A DNA stretch of 64,000 bases. Origin: a virus. The DNA lies in IMG/VR virus record IMGVR_UViG_3300035698_035366, positions 1 to 64,000 of that record; one strand, 5' to 3'. A program made the translations under genes and the position numbers. Positions 1 to 8,014 of this stretch are shown one piece after another (within the stretch, counting starts at the first letter, position 1; each line of letters begins with the position of its first letter). Under the pieces are notes generated by a model that worked only from the letters and a program-made list of their open reading frames with translations, did not search any database and had not been told where the DNA came from.

Positions 1-3000
1 TCTAGATTTTACAATAATTGCATCGGGGGTGCCTGGCAAGCCGTGCCCGATAGTTGCAGCCAATCCATTACCTGTAAAGGTTGCAATACTAAAATGTCCA
101 GGAGCGGCTACAGATACACTGGTTTCGATTGTTCCTTCGGTATTGCTTTGGACAGTTCCATCAGCTTTCCAATTCCATGATACAAATTTGTTGTTAAAAC
201 TATTTACTGCTGTATTATCACCCACAACAAAACCATTGTCAACGAATGCAGTCAGTGCGTTGGTGTCTATTGTTTCAGCACTTAATGAATTCGTTCGCAG
301 AGTGTGATTTTCTCCTCGAAGGGTATCAGTAAGCATATTGTCAAGGGATTGGTTTCTAGCTTTAATCCAGGTTAGGTCTGGACTGAAACCAACATTTGAA
401 ATTGTTTGTCCACCAGTAATAACCGCTGGCATATTTTGTGCGCCGACCGGCGGGGTGTTTACAAATGGTGTATCTCCGAAATTAACCGTTCCTATAACTG
501 TAGGTGAAAATGGGGAAGAATAAAGGATCGCAAATCTAACGCCGCCGAAAATAGTTGCACCAACAAATTGGCTTACTCCGTTCTTAAAGAATTCAACAGT
601 GTTATTTTTCACAAACGCGGCTATAGTATCACCTGGCGCCCATGTTGCTCCTGCACTATTAAACACTTGACCATTTGCAATATTCTGACCCTGGTCATTG
701 TATAACATAGTATTTGATGTATTATTCAATGAGCTATTGCTATCATGATCAGTGCTGACAAAACCTACACCGACAAGACCAACAGATGGATTTGAATTAG
801 CATCTAGTGTAAATTCAACATAGAATCCATCAGCGTTTCCCGCATCAACTGAGCTTAGAGAAAATATTCCACCAAATTCTTGCAATCCAGTTAAATTTGC
901 AGTTAGGTTACCATTAGAAAGTGTTGCTCCGGGAATTAAATCATTTGGATCTATCGCAACAACCGGAGATCCAACGCTTGCTACGCCGTTTCCTGTATAA
1001 GTAACCGCATTGAAGAAATCTGCACCCTGAAATTGTGGTGTACTAACATTTCGCGTATTCCATGGAACAAACCCCGTTAATGGGGTGTCCTGGAATTCTG
1101 ATGGTTCAGAGCGCAATCGATAACGAATATCAACAGCGGCCGATGATCTATCACCAACAATAACCGTATAATCTTCTTCTGATATTGGTCGTTTTGGTGT
1201 TATTACCGCAATACCAATACCGTTCTTAAAGAAGTTGATAACGTTGTTATCAAAATCGACAGCCATTGTAATTCTATCACCATTGGTATAAGGTGTGCTT
1301 GGAGTAATTTGCATAACCCCATCGGATGCATCAATGATACCAACACCACTGTCATACATCACTTGACCAAATGGCTGTGTAGTATGACCAGATGAGGCCC
1401 CGCCCTGTGTGTCAGCAACTCTTGGAGCAATACCCACACCATAACCATTGGCGGCAGCGCCTGTTCCTAAAATATCAATCTCGATGTGGAATTTACCTGA
1501 ATGAGCATAAATGTTTCCGAGGGCTTGATAGTTGGCAATAATATTGGCTAAACCAGTACAAATCTTATTACCATCTAAGAAATTCCAACTAAAATTCTGT
1601 AATGGATTAAAAATCATATGCAAGTTTGACGGGCTATTCACGGAACCGTTTAATGCGTGCGTCATACTTGATGGTGAAAAATTGTTTCCGTGGCTTGATG
1701 AATCAAGGCCATCGCCGATGTTTTCTCCCAATATAAATGAAGTTGTGTCGGTTGAGTTCACAAGAGCAACTATCTGTGTATTAGTTTTTGCCTTCCATAT
1801 AGCAGCATTATCACCTGTACCAACTGGAACAAATGATCCAAATTCGTTTGCATCAGTGCTATTTGATTTCCCAGATAGGAACGCGAATTGTGAAATGTAT
1901 CCATTAAAGTCTTGTATACCAACAACATTACCAATTATAAAAGACTGTCCAGCAGTTGTAAGACTAGCTGTAATACCCAATGGATATGTCCCGCTTTCTC
2001 GTTCTATACGGTTTCCATTGATAAACACGCGAACTCTTTCCGACTCAACAGAATTATTTGTATCCCATACCAAAACTAGGTGATACCATGCACTATCTCT
2101 AAAGAGTGGTCTGTAAATATTATTATTAGCGTCAGCAACCGCTGGACCATTAGTGTGTTGTACTAAAAATTTATTACCAGTGAACGATACGTGCAATCGA
2201 GTACCACCGGCTGAACTTGAAAATATTGTATGATCTGGCTTTAGGTTATTCAACTGGAACCAACATGATACCGTCCATGATGTTTGATTTTGTGTGGTAC
2301 TGACAACTCTTGATAAGAAATCAACATCTCCATCAAACCATGCACTGACTAAATCGTCGGATGGTGGAGGAGATGGTGGCCCGTCTGGGTTTGGAGAGAC
2401 GGTTGCAACGGTTTGCCAATCATTGCCGTTTCCTGAAATATCTTTTCCTAAATCACCAGTATCCTTAAAATCTAGATGATAGCCAGCATTACCGAATGGA
2501 CCAGTGTACAGGATTGGTGCGCCTGATCCGTTTGTTACGAATGCAGAAGGTGGAACAATGAGTCCATCGATAAGATACCATTCAGCGGTTTTTCCGGTCA
2601 AAGTGTCAATTAAAGTATGGCCCGTTTCTTTTATTATTTGTGTATTGTTAATCCAGGATGGTACTGAAGTACCAATAATACCTGAACCCGCACCAGAGGA
2701 TGGACCTAAACTAGCGACTAATTCAACACCATCAAAATAGAATCGTAAAGTTTCTCTTCTTTGTGAATCACTAACAGAGGCATTGGCGTCATATTGAAGA
2801 AGACAATGATGCCATCTTCCTAATATCAAAGGAACGTCCCATGTAGCATTAGCACTAACAACATTATTAATTGTCTGGAAATAATTAACAGTATTATTAC
2901 CGTTTAGGAATCGCCAATCTAAAACCGAAATATTATTATCATCATTGATACTTATTACCTGTCTTTTACCAGCACCAACAGGAACGTTAGCATCAAGGCG

Positions 3001-3978
3001 TGTCCACCACGAAATTGTAAATTTACTACTATCAGTAGCAATATTTGAGCCAGCAGCTGGTTTTGTTAGTCTTCCAACACCATCGAATGTTATAGACACC
3101 GACGCTGGGGTACTAGGTGGTAAAACTGGTGGAATTACTAGAGTTGTTACATAAGCAATATCGCCGTCATCGCCCTGGGAATTTAATGGGGGATCCTCTT
3201 GAACGAATCTCGCACCAAATGCATTACCGGTTGAAGCCGAAAGCTTTCCACCAGTAATAACACTAGTACCAATTTTACTCTTACCAATTGTTTCATCAAC
3301 GATATGATTAGTTAATACGCCAGCATCAACAATCTTATCAGCTGTTATATTACTATTGGCTATCTTATCAGTAGTTACCGAACCATCTTCAAATTTTAGT
3401 GCTTCCGCAGCACCTGCCGCAATTCTATCTGTCGCTATTGAGTCATCTGTAATCTTATCAAACGTAATTGATCCCGGGACAAATTTTTCATTAGGAATAC
3501 TATTTGTTTTAATTTTAGCCGTAGTAATTGCTGGTGGTGTAGGAGGAACCGTGTCTGGACCTTCAATATCTGCATTTTCAATTTCCAATTGTGCTGTCAA
3601 ATTTCCAGAGCCATCAAATCGTAAAATAGCATCAGTTGAACTTGATATTAATCTATCAAACGGTAATGAAGCTAACTGGATTCTACTACCTTCAAGTTCA
3701 TTCTCAAAAATTGCAATACCAGAGCTATCAAATTTGATAAGATTAACGCCAACCGCACCTTGTGTTAAAGAATTGGCTAATGCCCCTAAACCATTAAAGG
3801 CACCATTTTCTACATTTGCCAAATCGGCGCGGGCAAGCTCGACGCCACCGGTTGTAATACCATCATGAATGCGCAATGCTGCGGGTACATCAGTAACAAC
3901 TGACATTTCACCAGGTTGACCAGTGAAAGCGTCATTCTCTGATTTTGATCCTCTTCTTAATTGAAACTGTTCAGACAT
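1..3978 (-). CDS. Large tail fibre protein with LamG-like and SPRY-like domains (partial, C-terminus off left edge)
   Basis: The minus frame is open from ATG at 3978 to the window edge (1326 codons, no stop), so the C-terminus is missing. The N-terminus (MSEQFQLRRGS..., about residues 1-50, with LRIHDG) matches the N-terminal domain of phage tropism/fibre proteins (Mtd_N type) and of the next gene. Residues about 120-250 hold short repeats of the form 'I-T-x-D-K-I', typical of fibre shafts. Two concanavalin-like (LamG) segments follow, with 'ISWWTR', 'GRWHHCLLQYD' and 'AWYHLVLVWD' strands, and then SPRY-like segments ('VDFDNNVINFFKNG', 'AAFVKNNTVEFFKNG'). The visible end ('DLTWIKARN', 'FVSWNWKADG') is common in marine phage fibres. 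Likely role: distal tail fibre that binds a host glycan. It lies 12 bp downstream of the adhesin gene and is probably co-transcribed with it. Domain calls are by pattern; fibre identity is fairly sure, receptor unknown. Confidence 0.8.
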   Translation of the reverse strand, partial: MSEQFQLRRGSKSENDAFTGQPGEMSVVTDVPAALRIHDGITTGGVELARADLANVENGAFNGLGALANSLTQGAVGVNLIKFDSSGIAIFENELEGSRIQLASLPFDRLISSSTDAILRFDGSGNLTAQLEIENADIEGPDTVPPTPPAITTAKIKTNSIPNEKFVPGSITFDKITDDSIATDRIAAGAAEALKFEDGSVTTDKIANSNITADKIVDAGVLTNHIVDETIGKSKIGTSVITGGKLSASTGNAFGARFVQEDPPLNSQGDDGDIAYVTTLVIPPVLPPSTPASVSITFDGVGRLTKPAAGSNIATDSSKFTISWWTRLDANVPVGAGKRQVISINDDNNISVLDWRFLNGNNTVNYFQTINNVVSANATWDVPLILGRWHHCLLQYDANASVSDSQRRETLRFYFDGVELVASLGPSSGAGSGIIGTSVPSWINNTQIIKETGHTLIDTLTGKTAEWYLIDGLIVPPSAFVTNGSGAPILYTGPFGNAGYHLDFKDTGDLGKDISGNGNDWQTVATVSPNPDGPPSPPPSDDLVSAWFDGDVDFLSRVVSTTQNQTSWTVSCWFQLNNLKPDHTIFSSSAGGTRLHVSFTGNKFLVQHTNGPAVADANNNIYRPLFRDSAWYHLVLVWDTNNSVESERVRVFINGNRIERESGTYPLGITASLTTAGQSFIIGNVVGIQDFNGYISQFAFLSGKSNSTDANEFGSFVPVGTGDNAAIWKAKTNTQIVALVNSTDTTSFILGENIGDGLDSSSHGNNFSPSSMTHALNGSVNSPSNLHMIFNPLQNFSWNFLDGNKICTGLANIIANYQALGNIYAHSGKFHIEIDILGTGAAANGYGVGIAPRVADTQGGASSGHTTQPFGQVMYDSGVGIIDASDGVMQITPSTPYTNGDRITMAVDFDNNVINFFKNGIGIAVITPKRPISEEDYTVIVGDRSSAAVDIRYRLRSEPSEFQDTPLTGFVPWNTRNVSTPQFQGADFFNAVTYTGNGVASVGSPVVAIDPNDLIPGATLSNGNLTANLTGLQEFGGIFSLSSVDAGNADGFYVEFTLDANSNPSVGLVGVGFVSTDHDSNSSLNNTSNTMLYNDQGQNIANGQVFNSAGATWAPGDTIAAFVKNNTVEFFKNGVSQFVGATIFGGVRFAILYSSPFSPTVIGTVNFGDTPFVNTPPVGAQNMPAVITGGQTISNVGFSPDLTWIKARNQSLDNMLTDTLRGENHTLRTNSLSAETIDTNALTAFVDNGFVVGDNTAVNSFNNKFVSWNWKADGTVQSNTEGTIETSVSVAAPGHFSIATFTGNGLAATIGHGLPGTPDAIIVKSR

Positions 3979-3990
3979 TGTTTATCCTTC

Positions 3991-5811
3991 TTAAATTTGT
4001 GCGCCGCGAACGTCGCCACCAATTGAACCCGTAATATTTGCTATACCAACGATTGCCTTACCTGCCCCGCCAGCACTTCCCGGTGAAGGACCAACGCCAT
4101 TAAGACCAGCTTGACCCAAATTACCACCGCGGCCACCGCCACCGGTTGGATCAGCCACCCCAATAGGTGATCCCTGACCACCCAGAAGCAGTGTTCCGTC
4201 TGTTGCACCAGTTCCACGTCCTAGTCCTGGAGATCGGCCTGCGCCACCACCACCACCTGGTGATGTGGTTCCGGATGAGCTGTCATTACCACCACCACCA
4301 CCACCACCACCGCCGCCGATGACTCCATTATTTATCAAGGTAATTGTTGCGCCAGTGGTGTCAGTAACTTGAAAAGCATTGCCACCAGTCTGACCGTTAC
4401 CACCACCAAAATTTAGCCCACCACCATTACCGCCGCCATCACCACCAGTACCAGCAATGGTTCCGTTATTCGTTACATTGATGGTTGATCCTTCAGGAAT
4501 ATTGTCGATTACGAAGGCTGCACCAGTTATAGCATTTGAGCCAACTACAACATTGTTATCGACGATGATAGTTGAATTAGTTTTTTGGATGCCATTCCAA
4601 CCTGCATTAATTAATGCAGTTCTTGCATCAAAGTTTTGGGTGTCGGTTGAAATAATAATATTAGCTTCGAAAGCTGTGGTGCTGGTATCAAAAATTGTCG
4701 CCGTAGCAGTATTAACACCGCCGGGAACAATTAACACCATTATCTCATCACCCTCACCAGTGCTGATATCATCAGTAATTGCAAAAGGAATAGACGCTTG
4801 TAAATTGGCACCTAATACAAAATTACCAGTTAATGGTATACTGATATCAGAGGATTGTATTCCTGTAATTGTGTACGGAACGGTTAATCCAGCAAAACCA
4901 CCAGATAATGCTAGAACATTAATTGCTCCAGTTTCACCTTCATTGTATGCTTCTTTGAGGAAGAAAACATTGAAGATTTGTGGTACTGGATCACCGAGAA
5001 CATAAAATATATCACCATCGTTACCAATACTATTACTTACTGGTGGGTCTTCTGATGTAAATCTTCTACCAAGGGAATTTCCAGCAGTTGCTGAATTGAA
5101 ATTTCCCGCAAATACGGCACCGTTTTGAATTTTTGCACCTGTGACATTCCCATCTTTTATTTTATCTGAAGAAATTGCAGAATCTTGGATTTTTTCATTG
5201 GTGATTTGACTAGCTGCGACCGTAGCGGATAACACCGCACCATCGTCAATTTTTTCCGACGTGATAGCATTATTTTTCAATTTATCAGTTGTTATTGAAT
5301 CAGTAGCCAAGGAATCTGTTAAAATAGTCCATTTTACAATTTTGTCACCAGTTACTGCATCATCAGCAATTTTATCTAACGTTACCGATTCATTTGCAAA
5401 ATCAAATTCTGCTGATAATTGGGCCTTAAAAACAAAATTCCCATTTGAATCAGTTGTTGCAAATCTATTCGGATCACCGCTAATGTCAGCGACTAATCGA
5501 TCTGTTGACAATGTACTGTCAAGAATAAAACTACCATCAAGAGTTGGTTGAAATTCTGGTTCACCGCTTGAGTTGAACACGATAAACGTATCGGGATCAC
5601 CAGGGCCGAGAAGATCGATGGTAAAGGACCCCTCTGCAAGATTTGTTAAGTCTGCACGTAATAACGGAATGCCACCGAAAGGAGCACCAATGTGGCCGTC
5701 ATGAAGGCGCAATACATCGTTTGTTGTGTCAATGGAGAGTTCTCCCGCAACACCGTTAAATGTTAAATGGTCCGTTTCCGTACCGCGCCTGAACTGGTAT
5801 TGTTTAGCCAT
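3991..5811 (-). CDS. Tail fibre adhesin with Mtd_N-like N-terminus and polyglycine C-terminal domain
   Basis: 606 residues. The N-terminus (MAKQYQFRRGTETDHLTF..., LRLHDG) is paralogous to the start of the neighbouring fibre gene. The middle has 'I-(T/S)-x-(D/E)-K-I' repeats (about residues 140-235) and a Calx-beta-like stretch (about 285-380: 'EAYNEGETGAINV', 'GEGDEIMVLIVPGG'). The last 170 residues are extremely glycine-rich, with a run of ten glycines near residue 500 and further Gly/Ser/Pro-rich loops, separated by 'INNGVIGG'-type strands. This resembles the polyglycine sandwich of T2/T6-type gp38 adhesins, which display variable host-recognition loops at the fibre tip. I infer receptor binding. 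An ACTAAATA late-type box lies 30 bp upstream of the ATG. The shared N-terminus suggests both fibres dock on the same baseplate attachment protein. Confidence 0.75.
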   Translation of the reverse strand: MAKQYQFRRGTETDHLTFNGVAGELSIDTTNDVLRLHDGHIGAPFGGIPLLRADLTNLAEGSFTIDLLGPGDPDTFIVFNSSGEPEFQPTLDGSFILDSTLSTDRLVADISGDPNRFATTDSNGNFVFKAQLSAEFDFANESVTLDKIADDAVTGDKIVKWTILTDSLATDSITTDKLKNNAITSEKIDDGAVLSATVAASQITNEKIQDSAISSDKIKDGNVTGAKIQNGAVFAGNFNSATAGNSLGRRFTSEDPPVSNSIGNDGDIFYVLGDPVPQIFNVFFLKEAYNEGETGAINVLALSGGFAGLTVPYTITGIQSSDISIPLTGNFVLGANLQASIPFAITDDISTGEGDEIMVLIVPGGVNTATATIFDTSTTAFEANIIISTDTQNFDARTALINAGWNGIQKTNSTIIVDNNVVVGSNAITGAAFVIDNIPEGSTINVTNNGTIAGTGGDGGGNGGGLNFGGGNGQTGGNAFQVTDTTGATITLINNGVIGGGGGGGGGGNDSSSGTTSPGGGGGAGRSPGLGRGTGATDGTLLLGGQGSPIGVADPTGGGGRGGNLGQAGLNGVGPSPGSAGGAGKAIVGIANITGSIGGDVRGAQI

Positions 5812-5840
5812 AGTTTTTCCCTTTTATGGTTTGTTACCTA

Positions 5841-5848
5841 TATTTAGT
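5841..5848 (-). promoter_or_regulatory. Late-promoter-like box ACTAAATA for fibre genes
   Basis: On the minus strand this reads ACTAAATA and ends 30 bp before the ATG at 5811. It is a two-base variant of the T4 late box TATAAATA; the same variant recurs at the same distance before other genes here (13979, 15644, 18708). Confidence 0.5.
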
Positions 5849-5915
5849 ACAGAAGCAAGTTCCATTTACCGAATTTAATTAATTGTGCTAAATAATTATA
5901 TCCTGCTATTACGCA

Positions 5916-5923
5916 TATAAATA
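5916..5923 (+). promoter_or_regulatory. Late-promoter-like box TATAAATA
   Basis: An exact T4-type late box on the plus strand, 51 bp before the ATG at 5974. No convincing -35 element accompanies it, as expected for gp55-dependent promoters. Confidence 0.5.
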
Positions 5924-5973
5924 AGATACACAAAACCTGTTATTGGGTGTCAAAATAATAAACGGAGAGTATA

Positions 5974-6270
5974 ATGAGTCGTCCAAAACCAGAAATTCTT
6001 ATAGATTTCACAGATAAAAAGACATATAAAGCAGAGCAGGTTTTAAGGGCGGAAGCCATTTATGCCGTTTTCTATGAAAATACGCCTATCAATCTGAGAT
6101 CCAAGCACGCAATGCTTGATTATCCAGGTCCAAAATACAAGAAATGCAGTTTCAGTAATCCAGGTCACGCATTTAATCTATCCGATAAACTCAATGAAAT
6201 GTTTAAAACTGATAAATTTTCAGTATATAAGCTAACCGCTGGTGAAAAAATCGAGCGTGATATTATTTAA
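5974..6270 (+). CDS. Small protein of unknown function
   Basis: 98 residues, starting at ATG after a good ribosome site (CGGAGAG, about 7 bp upstream). Basic and charged, no signal peptide or membrane segment. Contains 'EILIDFTDKKTYKAEQ' near the N-terminus. I do not recognise a family. The next gene starts 3 bp after its stop, so the two are probably translated together and may act together. Confidence 0.6.
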   Translation: MSRPKPEILIDFTDKKTYKAEQVLRAEAIYAVFYENTPINLRSKHAMLDYPGPKYKKCSFSNPGHAFNLSDKLNEMFKTDKFSVYKLTAGEKIERDII

Positions 6271-6273
6271 AAT

Positions 6274-6681
6274 ATGTCAAAACATCGAGAAATCGCCGAT
6301 CTTTTGATGCCTGAGTTTAAAGAATTTTCCGAAGATTTAACCGATAAAGAACAATACCGGCTTGTTTATAAACTACTTTTCTTAAATTTTAGAATGAAGC
6401 ATGGTGAACCGTATGGGTTATATCTAACGCATATGGGGTTTGAATTCCTGTCCAAACATGCGAAATCATATGATGTCACAATGCCAGATGGTTATAAAAT
6501 TAATATGACAGATAAATTATCACTTGACAATATGTGCATTTTACCATATTATTATGAATCTAAAGAACACGTAACATTGTATATGTTTGAAGAAGAACTG
6601 GCAACTATTATGAAACTTAATGACGGTAATATCATACAAGCACAAGAAATGCTATATGGGCAAAAAAAGTTTCTAAAATAA
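6274..6681 (+). CDS. Small protein of unknown function
   Basis: 135 residues. The ATG follows the upstream stop by 3 bp and shows no obvious ribosome site of its own, consistent with translational coupling. No domain recognised; soluble, mixed alpha/beta composition with several Tyr/Met-rich stretches ('MCILPYYYES'). It precedes the promoter of the MoxR gene. Confidence 0.6.
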   Translation: MSKHREIADLLMPEFKEFSEDLTDKEQYRLVYKLLFLNFRMKHGEPYGLYLTHMGFEFLSKHAKSYDVTMPDGYKINMTDKLSLDNMCILPYYYESKEHVTLYMFEEELATIMKLNDGNIIQAQEMLYGQKKFLK

Positions 6682-6683
6682 GG

Positions 6684-6711
6684 TTGACAAATAATATATC
6701 GATGCTACAAT
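6684..6711 (+). promoter_or_regulatory. Sigma-70-type early promoter for the MoxR gene
   Basis: TTGACA (6684-6689), 16 bp spacer, TACAAT (6706-6711). It lies 58 bp upstream of the ATG at 6769, and the leader carries an AGGAAAAGGA ribosome site. Confidence 0.75.
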
Positions 6712-6768
6712 GTGTTTCTAAGTTAGTTACATACTTTTAATTTAAACCTAGGAAAAGGAAGACACAAT

Positions 6769-7893
6769 ATGGCTAAGTCGCATATGGATACCACACTAAC
6801 GCTTCGCCCAAGTAATGCTCGGCAGGCGCTTCTACACGGTGCTAAGACAAAGAGCCCTCTTTTCGTTTGGGGCCCTCCTGGAATTGGTAAGTCACAGATC
6901 TTGAAGCAGATTGCCGAAGAGCTCGGTATGAACTTTGTTGATATTCGGCTGTCCCAGATGGATCCGACGGATCTTCGCGGTATCCCATATCCCGGTAAGG
7001 ACGAAGACGGTAATAACGTTATGTACTGGTCTCCTCCGCATTTTTACGAACGTGACCCCAGCAAGCCAACGATGTACTTGTTCGATGAAATGAACGCGGC
7101 GCCGCAGTCCATTCAGGCCGCAGCCTACCAGATTATCCTGGATCGCCAGATTGGTGATTACAAGATTGGACCCGACGATGTCGTGTTTGCTGCTGGTAAC
7201 CGTGATACGGATAAGGGCTCCACATTCAAGATGCCCACGCCTCTTATGAACCGCTTTGTTCATATTGAGATGGAAAGCAACTTCGATGATTTCCAGGAAC
7301 ATGCGATCCTGTCGGGTTATCACAAGACGGTCGTTGGTTACCTTACCTGGCAGAAGCAGGATCTGTTTAACTTTGATCCAGCCAGTGCGTTCCGTGGCTT
7401 CCCAACACCGCGTTCTTGGGAGCGTGTCAGCAAGCTGATCAGCGATGACCCCGATCTTTCCGACATGGTTAAGCTGGCACTGATTGCTGGTGCTGTTGGT
7501 GAGGGGGTTGCTGCAAAGTTCATCGAATACCAGAAGATGAACGAGTCACTTCCGAACCCAAGCGACATTCTCCTGGGTAAGATCAAGACACTCGATCCCG
7601 CCCAGCGTAAGGAAACCAGTGTCATGTACGCCTTGACAATTGGTCTCTGCTACGAAATGCGCGATATTTTCACCGTTGGTAACGAAAAGGGTCGGTCCAG
7701 CCCAGAATGGGATCACTGGGTCGAAGTTACTGATAACTTCCTGGCTTTCATGATGGATAACATGCAGCCGGAAATTGCCATCCTCGGGATGCGGACTATC
7801 CTGAGCGTGTTCAAGTTGAAGCCCGATGCGAAGAAGCTGAAGAACTGGAAGCGGTTCAGCGAACAGCACGGTGAGCTAATTCTTGCTAACTAA
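6769..7893 (+). CDS. MoxR-type AAA+ ATPase
   Basis: 374 residues. Walker A 'GPPGIGKS' (about residues 35-42) and Walker B 'LFDEMN' (about 104-109) identify a P-loop AAA+ ATPase of the MoxR/RavA/CbbQ type. A further conserved stretch 'AAGNRDTDKG' fits sensor 1. MoxR proteins usually act as chaperones or remodelling factors with a VWA-domain partner, and the next gene is exactly such a protein. Codon use differs from neighbours: lysine is almost always AAG, and the gene is visibly richer in G+C. That suggests either selection for high expression or recent acquisition. It has its own sigma-70 promoter and is followed by a strong hairpin. Its phage role is not established; chaperoning or host remodelling early in infection is my inference. 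Confidence 0.9.
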   Translation: MAKSHMDTTLTLRPSNARQALLHGAKTKSPLFVWGPPGIGKSQILKQIAEELGMNFVDIRLSQMDPTDLRGIPYPGKDEDGNNVMYWSPPHFYERDPSKPTMYLFDEMNAAPQSIQAAAYQIILDRQIGDYKIGPDDVVFAAGNRDTDKGSTFKMPTPLMNRFVHIEMESNFDDFQEHAILSGYHKTVVGYLTWQKQDLFNFDPASAFRGFPTPRSWERVSKLISDDPDLSDMVKLALIAGAVGEGVAAKFIEYQKMNESLPNPSDILLGKIKTLDPAQRKETSVMYALTIGLCYEMRDIFTVGNEKGRSSPEWDHWVEVTDNFLAFMMDNMQPEIAILGMRTILSVFKLKPDAKKLKNWKRFSEQHGELILAN

Positions 7894-7906
7894 TCGTTCC
7901 TAGGCC

Positions 7907-7928
7907 GGGGGAGGGGAAACTCTCCCCC
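7907..7928 (+). terminator. GC-rich hairpin after the MoxR gene
   Basis: GGGGGAG (7907-7913) pairs with CTCCCCC (7922-7928) across an 8-nt loop. Outer arms TTCCTaGG/CCcAGGAA (7897-7904, 7935-7942) can extend it. The following T-tract is weak, so it may be an attenuator or RNA-stabilising stem rather than a full terminator. Confidence 0.55.
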
Positions 7929-7957
7929 TAATTTCCCAGGAATGAGGATCGATATCC

Positions 7958-7986
7958 TTGACAACGAAGTCAAACAGTGCTACAAT
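7958..7986 (+). promoter_or_regulatory. Sigma-70-type early promoter for the VWA gene
   Basis: TTGACA (7958-7963), 17 bp spacer, TACAAT (7981-7986), 28 bp before the ATG at 8015. It repeats the TTGACA/TACAAT pair seen before the MoxR gene. Confidence 0.75.
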
Positions 7987-8014
7987 ACTGAACACTTAAA
8001 AGAGGAAAACAAAA

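Noticed and set aside
29-3868. Several plus-strand open frames of 60-180 codons
   Set aside because: They lie opposite the continuous minus-strand fibre frame (1-3978) and show the composition of antisense shadows.
4457-5005. Plus-strand open frame of 182 codons
   Set aside because: Antisense to the adhesin gene, hydrophobic Val/Ile/Ser-rich translation, no ribosome site.
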